Assembly: GCA_903820745.1 (NCBI GenBank)
Contig: CAIJIT010000151.1
Span: forward strand, 1-58,638
Reading direction: 5' to 3'
Length of the DNA stretch: 58,638 nt
Origin: an uncultured Burkholderiales bacterium
Lineage (GTDB): Bacteria > Pseudomonadota > Gammaproteobacteria > Burkholderiales > Burkholderiaceae_C
Shown here: positions 36,746 through 47,290 of the stretch, in pieces
Numbering within the stretch: position 1 is the first letter of the stretch
Layout of the letters: each line of letters starts with the position of its first letter
Program-made: the position numbers and the translations under genes
The notes under the pieces: generated by a model
The model's input: the letters and a program-made list of their open reading frames with translations, nothing else
Databases searched by the model: none
Told to the model about the DNA's origin: nothing

Positions 36746-37069
36746 ATGGCAGTGACATTGACCGAGGCAGCAGCGCGCCATGTAACGCGCTACATCGCCA
36801 AGCGCGGGCATGGCGTGGGCGTGCGGCTTGGCGTCAGGACGACCGGTTGTTCAGGCTTGGCTTACAAGCTTGAATATGCTGACGAGGTGGCGCCAGAAGA
36901 TCTGGTGTTCGAAGGCCATGGCATCAAGATCCTGATCGATCCGAAGAGCCTGCCTTATCTCGAAGGCACCGAGCTCGACTTTGAGCGCGAAGGCTTGAAC
37001 GAAGGCTTCAAGTTTCGCAACCCGCGCGAGAAGGACCGCTGCGGGTGCGGTGAATCGTTCCGCGTGTAA
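36746..37069 (+). CDS. iscA: A-type iron-sulfur carrier IscA
   Basis: A 107-residue A-type carrier. The three conserved cysteines are C35 (TTGCSGLAY), C99 and C101 (RCGCGESF). It passes [4Fe-4S] clusters to target enzymes, including complex I subunits encoded later in this window. It is followed by a terminator-like hairpin before hscB. Confidence 0.97.
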   Translation: MAVTLTEAAARHVTRYIAKRGHGVGVRLGVRTTGCSGLAYKLEYADEVAPEDLVFEGHGIKILIDPKSLPYLEGTELDFEREGLNEGFKFRNPREKDRCGCGESFRV

Positions 37070-37091
37070 AGTTCATGTCCTTTGAGGCAGG

Positions 37092-37117
37092 GCGCGGTTT
37101 TTCAGCCGCGCTTTTTT
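37092..37117 (+). terminator. Intrinsic terminator inside the isc operon (iscA/hscB)
   Basis: GCGCGG (37092-37097) pairs with CCGCGC (37106-37111) around an 8-base loop, with six T directly after (37112-37117). It lies 37 bases before the hscB start. It could end part of the transcripts so that iscRSUA exceeds hscBA-fdx. Confidence 0.75.
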
Positions 37118-37153
37118 CTTGGACCTTCACTGATCTGTTTGGCCACCCCAACC

Positions 37154-37684
37154 ATGCGACTCGACGACGACGACTTCAGCCTGTTCGGCTTGCCGCAGCG
37201 GCAGGCACAGTCGCGCGCCGACATCGATGCCAGTTGGAAGGCCTTGCAGGCCTTGGTCCATCCCGACCGGTTTGCGGCTGAGGGTGGTAGCGCCCAGCGT
37301 CTGGCGATGCAATGGGCAATGCGGGTCAATGAGGCGCATCAGCGCCTTCGCGATCCGCTCAAGCGCGCGGCTTACCTGTGTGAATTGCGTGGCGTGCCGC
37401 TGCAGGCGAATGAAAATACCAGCATGCCAGCGAGTTTCCTGCTCGAGCAGATGGCCTGGCGCGAAGACCTCGACGAGGCGCAGACTTTGGCCGAGGTGCG
37501 TGACATCGATGCTGCAGTCGCGACCCGCGAGGTGCAACTGCTCGACGAGGTACAAGATTTGCTTGATCAGCAGGGTAACGTCAAGGCCGCTGCTGGACAG
37601 GTACGGGCACTGATGTTTATTGCGCGCTTTCGTGCCGATCTACGCTCCAACATCGACCGGCGCCTCGAAGCGCTAGGACAATAG
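37154..37684 (+). CDS. hscB: Fe-S co-chaperone HscB
   Basis: A 176-residue J-domain protein that delivers IscU to HscA. The J domain has the HPDRF motif ([11 protein letters not shown]) near residue 36, and the C-terminal three-helix domain contacts IscU ([14 protein letters not shown]). The start ATG at 37154 gives [14 protein letters not shown], the family N-terminus; an earlier in-frame start at 37082 would run through the terminator hairpin. It is 2 bases before hscA. Confidence 0.95.
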   Translation: MRLDDDDFSLFGLPQRQAQSRADIDASWKALQALVHPDRFAAEGGSAQRLAMQWAMRVNEAHQRLRDPLKRAAYLCELRGVPLQANENTSMPASFLLEQMAWREDLDEAQTLAEVRDIDAAVATREVQLLDEVQDLLDQQGNVKAAAGQVRALMFIARFRADLRSNIDRRLEALGQ

Positions 37685-37686
37685 AA

Positions 37687-39543
37687 ATGGCCTTGTTGCA
37701 GATTTCAGAACCCGGGCAATCGCCCAACCCGCACCAGCGCCGGATAGCGGTTGGCATCGACCTCGGGACGACCCATTCGTTGGTGGCAGCGATGCGCAGT
37801 GGCGTGGCTGAATGCCTGGTCGACGCGCAGGGAAAGGCGATCCTGCCGTCGGCAGTGCGCTATCTCGAAGGCGGTCGGCGTCAGATCGGCGCTTTGGCGC
37901 TGGAAGCCCAGGCCGAGGATCCCGAGAACACCATTGTCTCGGTCAAGCGTTTCATGGGCCGCGCGATGGCCGACATTGCACGACTTGACAAGCTGCCTTA
38001 TCGGTTCGAGGACACGCCAGGCATGCTCTCGCTGAGGACCCGCGATGGCTTGAAGTCACCTGTGGAGATTTCGGCGGAAATCCTCGCGACCTTGCGTTTT
38101 CGCGCTGAAGACAGTTTTGCCGATGACATCTTCGGCGCCGTCATCACGGTGCCGGCATATTTTGACGATGCCCAGCGCCAAGCAACCAAGGATGCGGCGC
38201 AAATGGCTGGCCTCAACGTGCTGCGGCTGATCAACGAGCCAACTGCGGCCGCTATTGCTTATGGCCTGGACAATGCCAGCGAAGGGCTTTACGCGGTCTA
38301 CGATCTGGGCGGCGGCACATTTGACATCTCGCTGTTACGGCTGAGCCGAGGCGTTTTCGAGGTCGTCGCGACGGGCGGTGACGCGGCCCTCGGTGGCGAT
38401 GATTTCGATCAGTTGCTGGCTGACTTTGTCATGCAGCAAGCCGGTCTGGTGGCAAACAGCGCGCATGACAAGCGCGGGGTACTGGTGGCAGCGCGTGCTG
38501 CCAAGGAGGTTTTGTCTTCGGCCGAAGGTATCGATTTGACGGCCGGTCTGCAATGCGGCGACTTGAAAGTTCATGTCACGCGTGAAAAATTCGAGGCCTT
38601 GGCTGCGCCCTTGATCGCCAGAACTCTGGCGGCGGTACGCAGGGTATTGCGCGATGCGCAGATCACTGCGGCCGAAGTGCAGGGGACGGTGATGGTCGGT
38701 GGATCGACCCGCATGCCCTGCGTGCAATCCGCGGTGGGTCAGTTGTTCGGCCGCCCGGTGCTGACCAATCTCGATCCGGACGAAGTGGTCGCGATTGGCG
38801 CCGCCATCCAGGCCAATTTGCTCGCCGGCAATGCGCCGGGCAGCGATATTTTGTTGCTCGACGTGATTCCTTTGTCGCTCGGGCTCGAGACGATGGGCGG
38901 ACTGGTCGAACGGATCATCGAGCGCAACGCCACGATTCCAGTGGCCAAGGCGCAGGACTTCACCACCTTCAAGGACGGGCAAACCGCGCTGGCCTTGCAT
39001 GTGCTGCAGGGCGAACGCGAACTGGTCAGTGAATGCCGGTCATTGGCCCGTTTCGAGTTGCGCGGTATTCCGCCGATGGTGGCCGGGGCTGCACGCATCC
39101 GCGTCACATTCCAGGTCGACGCCGATGGCTTGCTGAGCGTCTTTGCCAAGGAATTGATCAGCGGCGTCGAAGCAACGATCAGTGTCAAGCCGAGTTACGG
39201 CTTGTCCGATGAGCAAATCGCCGGTATGTTGAAAGATGGTTTTGCCAGCGCTGAAGGCGATATGCAAGCCCGGTCCTTGCGTGAAGCGAGGGTCGATGCC
39301 GAGCGGATGAATCTTGCAACCCTGTCGGCAATGGCGGCTGACGGCGATCTGCTCAGCCAGGCCGAGCAGCAAGAAATTGCGGTCTTGCTGCGAGCGCTGG
39401 AGCAGGTGGCGCTCGGCGAGGATGCACATGCGATCAATGCTGCAGTTGAGGATCTGGCCAAAGGCACCGAGTCATTCGCTGCCGAACGCATGAATCGCGG
39501 CATCCGCCAAGCCCTGGCGGGCCGAAATATCGAACAGCTGTAA
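37687..39543 (+). CDS. hscA: Fe-S assembly chaperone HscA (Hsp70 family)
   Basis: A 618-residue Hsp70. The ATPase domain shows [26 protein letters not shown] and [13 protein letters not shown]. The substrate domain binds the LPPVK motif of IscU and drives cluster transfer. Length is normal for HscA and shorter than DnaK. It is followed by fdx. Confidence 0.97.
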   Translation: MALLQISEPGQSPNPHQRRIAVGIDLGTTHSLVAAMRSGVAECLVDAQGKAILPSAVRYLEGGRRQIGALALEAQAEDPENTIVSVKRFMGRAMADIARLDKLPYRFEDTPGMLSLRTRDGLKSPVEISAEILATLRFRAEDSFADDIFGAVITVPAYFDDAQRQATKDAAQMAGLNVLRLINEPTAAAIAYGLDNASEGLYAVYDLGGGTFDISLLRLSRGVFEVVATGGDAALGGDDFDQLLADFVMQQAGLVANSAHDKRGVLVAARAAKEVLSSAEGIDLTAGLQCGDLKVHVTREKFEALAAPLIARTLAAVRRVLRDAQITAAEVQGTVMVGGSTRMPCVQSAVGQLFGRPVLTNLDPDEVVAIGAAIQANLLAGNAPGSDILLLDVIPLSLGLETMGGLVERIIERNATIPVAKAQDFTTFKDGQTALALHVLQGERELVSECRSLARFELRGIPPMVAGAARIRVTFQVDADGLLSVFAKELISGVEATISVKPSYGLSDEQIAGMLKDGFASAEGDMQARSLREARVDAERMNLATLSAMAADGDLLSQAEQQEIAVLLRALEQVALGEDAHAINAAVEDLAKGTESFAAERMNRGIRQALAGRNIEQL

Positions 39544-39559
39544 TCCAGCAAAGGTCACT

Positions 39560-39898
39560 ATGCCCTTCATCAAGATACTGCCCCATGCCGAATATTGCCC
39601 TGCGGGTGTTTCGCTGCAGGTCCCGGCAGGCACTTCGATTTGCGAGGCCTTGCTCGATAACCATATCGCCATCGAACATGCTTGCGACATGGTCTGCGCC
39701 TGCACGACTTGCCATGTGATCGTGCGGGCCGGCATGGCTTCCTTGTCCGAGATGGAAGAGGGCGAGGAAGACATGCTGGATCGAGCCTGGGGCTTGGAGC
39801 CCGACTCGCGGCTCAGCTGTCAGGCCATCCTGGGTCAGCAGGATGTGACGATCGAAATTCCGAAATATTCAATCAACCACGCCAAAGAAAATCATTGA
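39560..39898 (+). CDS. fdx: Isc-type [2Fe-2S] ferredoxin
   Basis: A 112-residue adrenodoxin-type ferredoxin. Cluster ligands are in [14 protein letters not shown] (C-x5-C-x2-C, with an extra Cys between) and the last Cys in LSCQAIL. It supplies electrons for cluster assembly on IscU. iscX, which often follows, is absent: tsaD begins 5 bases later. Confidence 0.96.
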   Translation: MPFIKILPHAEYCPAGVSLQVPAGTSICEALLDNHIAIEHACDMVCACTTCHVIVRAGMASLSEMEEGEEDMLDRAWGLEPDSRLSCQAILGQQDVTIEIPKYSINHAKENH

Positions 39899-39903
39899 TT
39901 GGC

Positions 39904-40926
39904 ATGAAGGTTCTTGGCATCGAATCCTCCTGTGACGAGACCGGTGTTGCCCTGGTCGAGTTTGCCGGGACGGCCTTGCCGCGTTTGCTGGCCCAGGCCT
40001 TGCACAGCCAGATCAGCATGCACCAGGCTTATGGAGGCGTGGTGCCCGAGTTGGCGTCACGTGACCATATCCGCCGTGTCCTGCCCTTGACGCGCGAGGT
40101 GTTGGGTCGGTCAGGGCTGGCAATCTCCGAAGTCGATGTGATCGCCTATACGCAAGGCCCGGGATTGGCCGGCGCTTTGCTGGTCGGTGCGGGTGTCGCG
40201 GTGGCGATGGCAGCGGCCTTGAATAAACCGACGCTCGCGGTGCATCACTTGGAAGGGCATCTGCTGTCACCCTTTCTGTCCGATGATCCGCCTGAATTCC
40301 CCTTTGTAGCCTTGCTGGTGTCGGGAGGCCATACGCAGTTGATGCTGGTTCGGGATGTCGGGCAGTATCAAATCCTTGGCGAGACCATCGATGACGCCGC
40401 CGGCGAGGCCTTTGACAAAAGTGCCAAATTGCTGGGTCTGCCTTACCCCGGCGGGCCGCATCTGGCCGAACTCGCTCAAAGCGGTGACCCGACTGCATTC
40501 GATCTGCCTCGACCGATGTTGCACAGCGGCAAGCCGGACTTCAGTTTTTCGGGTCTGAAAACAGCGGTGCTGACGCAGGTCAGACGCTTTGGCGAAGTAC
40601 CCACAGCGCAACAGCGCGCCGACCTAGCGGCTTCGACGCAGGCAGCGATCGTCGATGTACTGGTGCGCAAATCGCTGCTGGCCTTGAAGAACAGTGGCTT
40701 GAGGCGCCTGGTAGTGGCCGGTGGTGTCGGCGCCAATCGCTGCCTGCGCGAACAGTTGAACAGCGCATGCGCCAAGCGCAATGTGCGCGTTCATTACCCA
40801 GAACTCAGTCTATGCACGGACAACGGCGCCATGATCGCGATGGCCGCAGCGATGCGCTTGCAACGCGGTGCGCCTTCCTTGCCACCCGGCGGTGGTTTCC
40901 AGGTCAAGCCGCGCTGGCCGCTCTGA
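39904..40926 (+). CDS. tsaD: tRNA N6-adenosine threonylcarbamoyltransferase TsaD
   Basis: A 340-residue Kae1/Qri7-family enzyme that makes t6A37 in ANN-decoding tRNAs with TsaB, TsaC and TsaE. It starts [18 protein letters not shown]. The iron-binding His pair is in [11 protein letters not shown]; other motifs are [13 protein letters not shown] and [19 protein letters not shown]. The start at 39904 is 5 bases after fdx, so it is probably cotranscribed with the isc genes. In related bacteria tsaD commonly sits by rpsU; here it does not. Confidence 0.96.
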   Translation: MKVLGIESSCDETGVALVEFAGTALPRLLAQALHSQISMHQAYGGVVPELASRDHIRRVLPLTREVLGRSGLAISEVDVIAYTQGPGLAGALLVGAGVAVAMAAALNKPTLAVHHLEGHLLSPFLSDDPPEFPFVALLVSGGHTQLMLVRDVGQYQILGETIDDAAGEAFDKSAKLLGLPYPGGPHLAELAQSGDPTAFDLPRPMLHSGKPDFSFSGLKTAVLTQVRRFGEVPTAQQRADLAASTQAAIVDVLVRKSLLALKNSGLRRLVVAGGVGANRCLREQLNSACAKRNVRVHYPELSLCTDNGAMIAMAAAMRLQRGAPSLPPGGGFQVKPRWPL

Positions 40927-41110
40927 TCGCGGCCAGTCGGCATGGGCTACAATCCGGCAGTTAGGCTGGTCAGACGCGGGTTCTGAACGCTTGACAAGGC
41001 ACGGCACGGGTCGGTTTCACTCGTGACCGCAAGTAAATCAATGGAAACCGTTTGAGTGCTGCCAGACCTTGTCTGGTTGCCCGGCGGCTTCCGACATCAA
41101 GGAACGCAAT
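40927..41110 (+). promoter_or_regulatory. rpsO promoter and leader region
   Basis: 184 bases without a gene. TACAAT at about 40947-40952 looks like a -10 element, and TTGACA at 40991-40996 like a -35. A hairpin CCAGAC/GTCTGG (41062-41076) lies 35 bases before the rpsO ATG. In other bacteria S15 represses its own translation by binding structured leader RNA; this hairpin is a candidate part of such a site. Confidence 0.4.
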
Positions 41111-41380
41111 ATGTCAGTCGCCGATATCAATAAAGCAGAAATCGTCAAGTCGAACTCACGCAGCGCCAATGACACCGGCTCGCCCGAAGTCCAGGTTGCA
41201 CTGCTGACTGCTCGCATCAATGCATTGATGCCGCATTTCAAGGCCAATATGAAGGACCATCATGGTCGCCGTGGCCTGCTGAAGATGGTCAATTCACGCA
41301 AGAGTCTGCTGGCTTATCTGCGCTCCAAAGACGCTTCGCGCTACACCGCTCTGATTCAGAAGCTGGGCTTGCGCAAGTAA
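41111..41380 (+). CDS. rpsO: 30S ribosomal protein uS15
   Basis: An 89-residue uS15 binding 16S rRNA helix 22 early in 30S assembly. Motifs [21 protein letters not shown] and [23 protein letters not shown] are diagnostic. The start ATG at 41111 gives [12 protein letters not shown]. pnp follows after a 237-base gap that holds a strong hairpin. Confidence 0.98.
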   Translation: MSVADINKAEIVKSNSRSANDTGSPEVQVALLTARINALMPHFKANMKDHHGRRGLLKMVNSRKSLLAYLRSKDASRYTALIQKLGLRK

Positions 41381-41465
41381 TTTGCAAGAAATTGTCTGTG
41401 TCGACGAAATGCCGGCGCAGGCAAAGCAATTTCACTGGAGTCAAGCTGACGTGGCGCCGCTGTGT

Positions 41466-41504
41466 CATTCCAATACCTCGGACCAGAGGCGATGTATTGG
41501 AATG
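41466..41504 (+). promoter_or_regulatory. Long hairpin in the pnp leader
   Basis: CATTCCAATAC (41466-41476) and GTATTGGAATG (41494-41504) form a perfect 11-base stem; the inside can extend with CTC/GAG. There is no T run, so it does not look like a terminator. In E. coli the pnp leader hairpin is cut by RNase III and then PNPase represses its own mRNA; this hairpin is in the right place for such control. Confidence 0.65.
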
Positions 41505-41617
41505 GCATCCCGCCAAACCCAGCCTCATTCCCGGCTCAAAGGCGGCGCCGCAAGCCGCCCAGACAGCCGGCAAGCCTGAGTCAAAACAGGTGTAACCGGC
41601 ACGCAAGGAGAGACGCC

Positions 41618-43750
41618 ATGAGTTTGTTCACAAAAGTCACCAAGACCTTTCAGTGGGGCGGTCACACCGTCACGATGGAAACTGGCGAAATCGCGCGCCA
41701 GGCCAGCGGTGCTGTACTGGTCAACATCGATGACACCGTCGTTCTGGCCACTGTTGTCGCCAAGACTGTCGCCAAGGCCGGCCAGGATTTTTTCCCGCTG
41801 ACCGTCGATTACCTCGAGAAAACCTATGCCGCTGGGAAGATTCCTGGCAGCTTTTTCAAGCGTGAAGGCCGTCCGAGCGAACTCGAGACCCTGACCTCGC
41901 GCCTGATCGACCGCCCGATCCGCCCCTTGTTCCCCGAAGGCTTCTTCAACGAAGTCCAGGTGGTCATCCATGTGCTGTCGTTGAACCCTGAAGTTCAGGC
42001 CGACATCGCGGCCATGATCGCGACATCAGCCGCCTTGGCGGTCTCCGGCATCCCTTTCAGCGGCCCGATTGGCGCGGCTCGCGTCGGTTATGTCAACGGC
42101 GAATATGTCCTGAATCCAGGCAAGACCGCGCTGCTCGGCAGCAAGATGGATCTGGTCGTCGCTGGCACCGAAGCCGCAGTGCTGATGGTCGAGTCTGAAG
42201 CCGATGGCCTGTCCGAAGAAGTGATGCTGGGTGCCGTTGTATTCGGTCATGAGCAAGGCAATATCGCCATCGCAGCAATCGACGAGCTGGTGCGTGAAGC
42301 CGGCAAGCCGGCATGGGATTGGACTGCGCCTGCCAAGGACGAACCGTTCATCGCCAAGATCAACGGTCTGGCCGAAGCAGCGCTGCGCGCCGCCTACCAG
42401 ATTCGCAGCAAGCAAGCGCGGACGCAAGCCTGCCGCAGCGTGACTGCGGATGTCTTGAAGGCCCTGTCTGAAGAAGGCCTTGCGTTCGACAAGGTCGAGA
42501 TCGACGGTCTGCTGTTCGAGATCGAAGCCCGCATCGTGCGCGGCCAGATCCTTGCCGGCGAGCCACGCATCGACGGTCGTGATACACGCACCGTGCGCCC
42601 GATCGAAATCCGCAACAGCATCCTGCCACGCACGCACGGCTCGGCGTTGTTTACCCGTGGCGAGACGCAGGCTCTGGTGGTTGCCACGCTCGGCACCGAC
42701 CGCGATGCCCAGCGCATTGACGCGCTGGCTGGCGAGTTCGAAGACCGGTTCATGATGCACTACAACATGCCTCCGTTCGCCACTGGCGAAACCGGCCGTG
42801 TGGGCTCGCCGAAGCGGCGTGAAATCGGCCATGGTCGTCTGGCCAAGCGCGCGCTGATCGCGGCCTTGCCAAGCAAGGAAGACTTCCCGTACTCGATGCG
42901 CGTCGTTTCGGAAATCACCGAATCGAACGGCTCCTCGTCAATGGCTTCGGTCTGCGGCGGCTGCCTGGCATTGATGGACGCTGGCGTACCGATGAAAGCC
43001 CATGTGGCCGGTATCGCCATGGGCTTGATCAAGGATGGCAATCGCTTCGCTGTGCTGACCGATATCCTCGGCGATGAGGATCACCTTGGCGATATGGACT
43101 TCAAGGTTGCCGGCACCACCGGCGGCATCACCGCCTTGCAGATGGACATCAAGATCCAGGGCATCACCAAGGAAATCATGCAGGTCGCGCTGGCCCAAGC
43201 CAAAGAAGCGCGTCTGCATATCCTGGGCAAGATGGTCGAGGCGATGGGTGTGGCCAATACCGAGGTGTCGCAATTTGCGCCGCGTCTGTACACGATGAAG
43301 ATCAATCCGGAAAAAATCCGTGACGTGATCGGCAAGGGCGGCGCCACGATCCGTGCCTTGACCGAAGAAACCGGCACGACGATCGACATCGGCGAAGACG
43401 GTACGATCACGATTGCTTCGACCGACGCTGACAAGGCGGCCCACGCCAAGAAGCGCATTGAAGAGATCACTGCTGAAGTTGAAATCGGCAAGGTCTACGA
43501 AGGCGCGATCACCAAGATCCTCGATTTTGGTGCTTTGGTCAACCTGTTGCCGGGCAAGGACGGCTTGCTGCACATCAGCCAGATCGCCCATCAACGCGTC
43601 GAGAAGGTTACTGATTTCCTCAAGGAAGGCCAGATCGTCAAGGTCAAGGTACTCGAGACCGACGAGAAGGGCCGTATCAAGCTGTCGATGAAGGCCTTGA
43701 TCGACCGTGATGCTGCGCCGGCTCATGTGGCTGGCGACACGCCGCAATAA
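41618..43750 (+). CDS. pnp: Polynucleotide phosphorylase
   Basis: A 710-residue 3'-5' phosphorolytic exoribonuclease of the RNA degradosome. Two RNase PH-like domains occupy about 1-550 ([19 protein letters not shown]-like region with [15 protein letters not shown] written here as [16 protein letters not shown]), then a KH domain ([20 protein letters not shown]) and an S1 domain ([34 protein letters not shown]). AAGGAG at about 41605-41610 supports the ATG at 41618; the frame is open to 41462 but that part runs through the leader hairpin. Length matches the family. Confidence 0.98.
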   Translation: MSLFTKVTKTFQWGGHTVTMETGEIARQASGAVLVNIDDTVVLATVVAKTVAKAGQDFFPLTVDYLEKTYAAGKIPGSFFKREGRPSELETLTSRLIDRPIRPLFPEGFFNEVQVVIHVLSLNPEVQADIAAMIATSAALAVSGIPFSGPIGAARVGYVNGEYVLNPGKTALLGSKMDLVVAGTEAAVLMVESEADGLSEEVMLGAVVFGHEQGNIAIAAIDELVREAGKPAWDWTAPAKDEPFIAKINGLAEAALRAAYQIRSKQARTQACRSVTADVLKALSEEGLAFDKVEIDGLLFEIEARIVRGQILAGEPRIDGRDTRTVRPIEIRNSILPRTHGSALFTRGETQALVVATLGTDRDAQRIDALAGEFEDRFMMHYNMPPFATGETGRVGSPKRREIGHGRLAKRALIAALPSKEDFPYSMRVVSEITESNGSSSMASVCGGCLALMDAGVPMKAHVAGIAMGLIKDGNRFAVLTDILGDEDHLGDMDFKVAGTTGGITALQMDIKIQGITKEIMQVALAQAKEARLHILGKMVEAMGVANTEVSQFAPRLYTMKINPEKIRDVIGKGGATIRALTEETGTTIDIGEDGTITIASTDADKAAHAKKRIEEITAEVEIGKVYEGAITKILDFGALVNLLPGKDGLLHISQIAHQRVEKVTDFLKEGQIVKVKVLETDEKGRIKLSMKALIDRDAAPAHVAGDTPQ

Positions 43751-43756
43751 GTTGCC

Positions 43757-44743
43757 ATGAAGGCAATCGCCATCTCCAGTTTCGGCGGGCCAGAGGTGCT
43801 GCAGATGATCGAGCGGCCCGACCCGGTCGCCGGTCCAGGCGAAGTCCTGATCGCGGTTGAGGCCTATGGCATCAACCGCCCCGATGTCTTGCAGCGCAAA
43901 GGCGCTTATCCAGCACCTCCTGGCGCCAGTGATCTGCCAGGTCTTGAATTGGCCGGGCGCATCAAGGCGGGTGATGCCGAAGAACTTGCCGCAGCTGGAT
44001 TGAAAATCGGCGATGCGGTTTGCGCGCTGGTGGCGGGTGGCGCCTATGCGCAGCAATGCACGGCGCCGATCGTCCAATGTCTGCCGGTGCCCGAAGGCTG
44101 GACCATGGCCGAGGCGGCCAGTCTGCCCGAGACCTTTTTCACCGTCTGGTCGAACGTGTTCGATCGCGCTGGATTGCAAGCTGGTGAAACTCTGCTGGTT
44201 CACGGTGGCAGCAGCGGGATCGGTGTGGCAGCGATTCAACTCGCCAAGGCATTCGGCTGCCGGGTCATTGTGACCGTCGGCAATGCAGCCAAGGCCGAAG
44301 CCTGTTTGAAGTTGGGCGCCGATCTGGCAATCAACTACCGTGAACAAGACTTTGTTGCCGAAGTCAAGGCGGCAACGGCCGGGCATGGTGTCGATGTGAT
44401 TCTGGACATGGTCGCAGGACCTTATGTCGAGCGCAACGTCGAATGCCTGGCTGAAGACGGCCGCATCGCAATCATTGCCGTGCAGGGTGGAGTGGCTGCA
44501 AAGTTCGATGCCGGATTGTTGCTGAGGCGGCGTCTGACGATCGTCGGAGCGACTCTGCGACCACGCACATTGGCAGTCAAGGCAAGCATTGCCCGAGCCC
44601 TGCATGAGAAAGTCTGGCCTTTGCTGAAAACACGTCAAATCAAGCCGATCATCTACCGCGAACTGCCTGCGGCTCAAGCGGCTGCAGCACATGCGCTGAT
44701 GGAGTCTGGCGAGCATGTCGGCAAGATTGTGCTGAGTTGGTGA
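43757..44743 (+). CDS. NAD(P)H quinone oxidoreductase, PIG3/zeta-crystallin type
   Basis: A 328-residue medium-chain dehydrogenase/reductase without the zinc ligands of alcohol dehydrogenases. The N-terminal [15 protein letters not shown] and [19 protein letters not shown] are typical of the PIG3 branch. The cofactor motif [20 protein letters not shown] is at about 149-168. It reduces quinones with NADPH in studied relatives. It sits 6 bases after pnp and just before tpiA, a common order in Burkholderiales. Confidence 0.92.
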   Translation: MKAIAISSFGGPEVLQMIERPDPVAGPGEVLIAVEAYGINRPDVLQRKGAYPAPPGASDLPGLELAGRIKAGDAEELAAAGLKIGDAVCALVAGGAYAQQCTAPIVQCLPVPEGWTMAEAASLPETFFTVWSNVFDRAGLQAGETLLVHGGSSGIGVAAIQLAKAFGCRVIVTVGNAAKAEACLKLGADLAINYREQDFVAEVKAATAGHGVDVILDMVAGPYVERNVECLAEDGRIAIIAVQGGVAAKFDAGLLLRRRLTIVGATLRPRTLAVKASIARALHEKVWPLLKTRQIKPIIYRELPAAQAAAAHALMESGEHVGKIVLSW

Positions 44744-44757
44744 GCCGGGAGAATCAG

Positions 44758-45498
44758 ATGCGCAAGAAACTGGTTGTCGGAAACTGGAAAATGTATGGCA
44801 GCCGCAGCGCCAACGCCTTGCTGCTGGCTGGGCTCAAAGAAGCGGGACCCTGGTCTGCCGATGTGGTGGTCTGCGTGCCGTTTCCCTATATCGCCGAGAC
44901 TGCCTTGGCGCTGACCGGCCAGTCGATTGCTTTTGGTGCTCAGGATTGTTCGGCCCATGAGGCTGGCGCGTTCACCGGCGAAGTCTCGTCGACGATGCTG
45001 GCCGATCTGGGGTGCCGTTATGTGATCGTCGGGCATTCGGAGCGGCGTGCGCATCATCATGAAAGCGATCAACTGGTTGCCGAAAAAGCGCGTGCAGCAT
45101 TGGCTCATGGGGTGACGCCGATTGTTTGTGTCGGGGAAACCCTGGCGGATCGCGAAGCCGGACAGACCGAAACCGTGGTCAAACGTCAGTTGGCAGCGGT
45201 CATCCATCTGCTGACCCATTGCATCGGAGAAATCGTGCTGGCTTACGAGCCGGTCTGGGCCATCGGAACTGGCTTGACCGCATCGCCAGAACAGGCCCAG
45301 GCAGTGCATAAAGTCTTGCGGATGCAATTGCAAGCGGCCACGAAGAAGGCCGATGTGATGAGAATTTTGTACGGCGGTAGCGTCAAGCCCGACAATGCCG
45401 CGCAATTGTTTGCGCAGCCCGACATTGACGGCGGCCTGATCGGCGGTGCAGCTTTGAAGGTGGCCGACTTTGCCGCGATTTGCCGTGCTGCGATGTAA
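44758..45498 (+). CDS. tpiA: Triosephosphate isomerase
   Basis: A 246-residue TIM barrel that interconverts dihydroxyacetone phosphate and glyceraldehyde 3-phosphate. Catalytic residues are seen: Lys in VGNWKMYG, His in VIVGHSERR and Glu in [12 protein letters not shown]; the phosphate loop YGGSVKPDN is intact. GGGAG at about 44747-44751 supports the ATG at 44758; a start at 44737 would overlap the previous gene. Confidence 0.97.
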   Translation: MRKKLVVGNWKMYGSRSANALLLAGLKEAGPWSADVVVCVPFPYIAETALALTGQSIAFGAQDCSAHEAGAFTGEVSSTMLADLGCRYVIVGHSERRAHHHESDQLVAEKARAALAHGVTPIVCVGETLADREAGQTETVVKRQLAAVIHLLTHCIGEIVLAYEPVWAIGTGLTASPEQAQAVHKVLRMQLQAATKKADVMRILYGGSVKPDNAAQLFAQPDIDGGLIGGAALKVADFAAICRAAM

Positions 45499-45505
45499 AT
45501 GAATT

Positions 45506-45524
45506 CGCCCGGTGTCGCCGGGCG
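45506..45524 (+). other. GC-rich hairpin between tpiA and secG
   Basis: CGCCCGG (45506-45512) and CCGGGCG (45518-45524) form a 7-base stem with a 5-base loop. No T run follows, so it may shape mRNA ends or processing rather than terminate. Confidence 0.5.
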
Positions 45525-45554
45525 CTTAAATGAACGAAAACTGGAAGGTTCGAG

Positions 45555-45956
45555 ATGCAAGTCTGGCTGAATTTGGTGTTGGTGGTGCAGTTGCTGAGTG
45601 CGCTGGTGATGATCGGCCTGGTGCTGATCCAGCATGGCAAGGGCGCCGATATGGGGGCATCTTTTGGCAGTGGGGCATCGGGCAGTTTGTTCGGTGCCAC
45701 CGGCAGCGCGAATTTCCTTTCGCGCAGCACGGCGGTCTGCGCCACGGTGTTCTTCGCCTGCACGTTGATGCTGGCCTATATGTCGAACCATCGCGCTGAA
45801 GGCAAGGCGGCCGACACCTTGCTCGACCGCGCGGCGCCTGCCTTGCCGGCATCGGCGCCAGTAATGGCTGCATCCGGCGCAGCAGCAATTCCGGGTTCTT
45901 TGCCTGCCCAGGCCGTAGCCCCGGCACCGATTGCCGCCGCTTCCACAGCCAAGTGA
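45555..45956 (+). CDS. secG: Protein translocase subunit SecG
   Basis: A 133-residue SecYEG accessory subunit with two membrane helices (VLVVQLLSALVMIGLVLIQ and VCATVFFACTLMLAYMS). The linking loop HGKGADMGASFGSGASGSLFG is the family signature. The C-terminus is an Ala/Pro-rich tail with no fold. tRNA-Leu and nuoA follow, an order usual in Burkholderiales. Confidence 0.95.
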   Translation: MQVWLNLVLVVQLLSALVMIGLVLIQHGKGADMGASFGSGASGSLFGATGSANFLSRSTAVCATVFFACTLMLAYMSNHRAEGKAADTLLDRAAPALPASAPVMAASGAAAIPGSLPAQAVAPAPIAAASTAK

Positions 45957-46116
45957 TCAGCAGCGTCGGCGAAGCCTCAAGGCACCGATGCTGAATCCAG
46001 ACAAATCGCTGCTTTTACCTCAAGCAGGCATTTTTTTCGTTATAGAATACCCTCGGTTCCTGGGACGCAGTTCCTCAAGCAAACCCAGGTTCCCGTAAGA
46101 ATTCCAAGAGTTATCG

Positions 46117-46201
46117 GCCGTCGTGGTGAAATTGGTAGACACGCTATCTTGAGGGGGTAGTGGCGAAAGCTGTGCGAGTTCGAGTCTCGCCGACGGCACC
46201 A
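46117..46201 (+). tRNA. tRNA-Leu (anticodon GAG)
   Basis: An 85-base class II tRNA. The acceptor arms GCCGTCG (46117-46123) and CGACGGC (46191-46197) pair fully; discriminator A and an encoded CCA (46199-46201) follow. The anticodon loop TTGAGGG lies between the stems CTATC and GGTAG and gives anticodon GAG. A variable arm (TGGCGAAAGCTG region) and a T-loop GTTCGAGTC are present. A TATAGAAT about 70 bases upstream may be a -10 region. Confidence 0.97.
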
Positions 46202-46414
46202 TAAGAAAATTAGAAATATTTTGCGCAGGTAAGCGATGAAATTCTGTGCAAAAGGTACGGCGCGGATTCAAGTTCCGGCAACTTTCCTTGCGTTGGACCA
46301 AATCTGAGCGAGGTAGTGGGGCTTATATTCTGGTGCTCATCCGCCCGAAGCTATTTTTGAATTGTTGCCCGCAGGCTACGGCCATCTGACCGGCAACTCT
46401 AGAGAGCGTCAACC
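46202..46414 (+). promoter_or_regulatory. Promoter and leader region of the nuo operon
   Basis: 213 bases without a gene between the tRNA and nuoA. A TTATATT at about 46323-46329 is the best -10-like element; I could not pair it with a convincing -35. No intrinsic terminator is visible after the tRNA, so read-through into nuoA is possible. Confidence 0.35.
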
Positions 46415-46774
46415 ATGAATCTGGATCAGTACCTCCCCGTCATCCTCTTCATCCTGGTGGCTGCAGGCGTTGGCGTAGTGCCACAGTTGCTCGGCTTTCT
46501 GCTCGGCCCGAACCGGCCCGATGCAGCCAAGAATTCCCCTTATGAATGTGGTTTCGAGGCATTTGAAGATGCGCGCATGAAATTCGATGTGCGGTATTAC
46601 CTCGTAGCGATTCTTTTTATTTTATTTGACCTGGAAATCGCATTTCTTTTTCCCTGGGCAGCAGCGCTGCGGGAGATTGGAACCGTCGGTTTTTGGTCCA
46701 TGATGATTTTCCTGGGCATTCTGGTCGTGGGTTTTATCTACGAGTGGAAAAAAGGCGCTCTGGATTGGGAATGA
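46415..46774 (+). CDS. nuoA: NADH-quinone oxidoreductase subunit A
   Basis: A 119-residue membrane subunit with three helices. The conserved loop has [27 protein letters not shown], including the Cys-Gly-Phe-Glu segment near the quinone channel. First gene of the complex I operon. Confidence 0.98.
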   Translation: MNLDQYLPVILFILVAAGVGVVPQLLGFLLGPNRPDAAKNSPYECGFEAFEDARMKFDVRYYLVAILFILFDLEIAFLFPWAAALREIGTVGFWSMMIFLGILVVGFIYEWKKGALDWE

Positions 46775-46800
46775 TGGCAATTTGACCCGAAGGCAGGGAT

Positions 46801-47277
46801 ATGGGTATCGAAGGCGTATTGAAAGAAGGTTTTGTCACCACGTCGGTAGACAAATTGATCAATTGGTCCAAGACCGGATCGCTCTGGCCCATGACTTTCG
46901 GTCTGGCTTGCTGCGCGATTGAAATGATGCATGCCGGTGCGGCGCGCTACGACATTGACCGTTTCGGGATGTTGTTCAGGCCAAGCCCGCGGCAGTCGGA
47001 TCTGATGATCGTCGCCGGCACCCTGTGCAACAAGATGGCGCCGGCCTTGCGCAAGGTCTATGACCAGATGGCCGAGCCGCGCTGGGTGATCTCGATGGGC
47101 TCTTGCGCCAATGGCGGCGGCTATTACCACTACAGTTACTCGGTGGTGAGGGGTTGCGACCGGATCGTTCCTGTAGACATCTATGTGCCCGGTTGTCCGC
47201 CGACCGCCGAAGCCTTGCTTTACGGCATCCTGCAATTGCAGGCCAAGATCCGGCGCGAAAACACCATCGCGCGCTGA
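46801..47277 (+). CDS. nuoB: NADH-quinone oxidoreductase subunit B
   Basis: A 158-residue hydrophilic subunit carrying cluster N2, the last electron carrier before quinone. The ligand cysteines are in [20 protein letters not shown] and [14 protein letters not shown]. Translation starts 26 bases after nuoA. Confidence 0.98.
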   Translation: MGIEGVLKEGFVTTSVDKLINWSKTGSLWPMTFGLACCAIEMMHAGAARYDIDRFGMLFRPSPRQSDLMIVAGTLCNKMAPALRKVYDQMAEPRWVISMGSCANGGGYYHYSYSVVRGCDRIVPVDIYVPGCPPTAEALLYGILQLQAKIRRENTIAR

Positions 47278-47290
47278 GGACCTGTACCAG

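Noticed and set aside
42938-44716. Long minus-strand frame opposite pnp and the quinone oxidoreductase
   Set aside because: Antisense of two clear genes, with composition typical of shadow frames.
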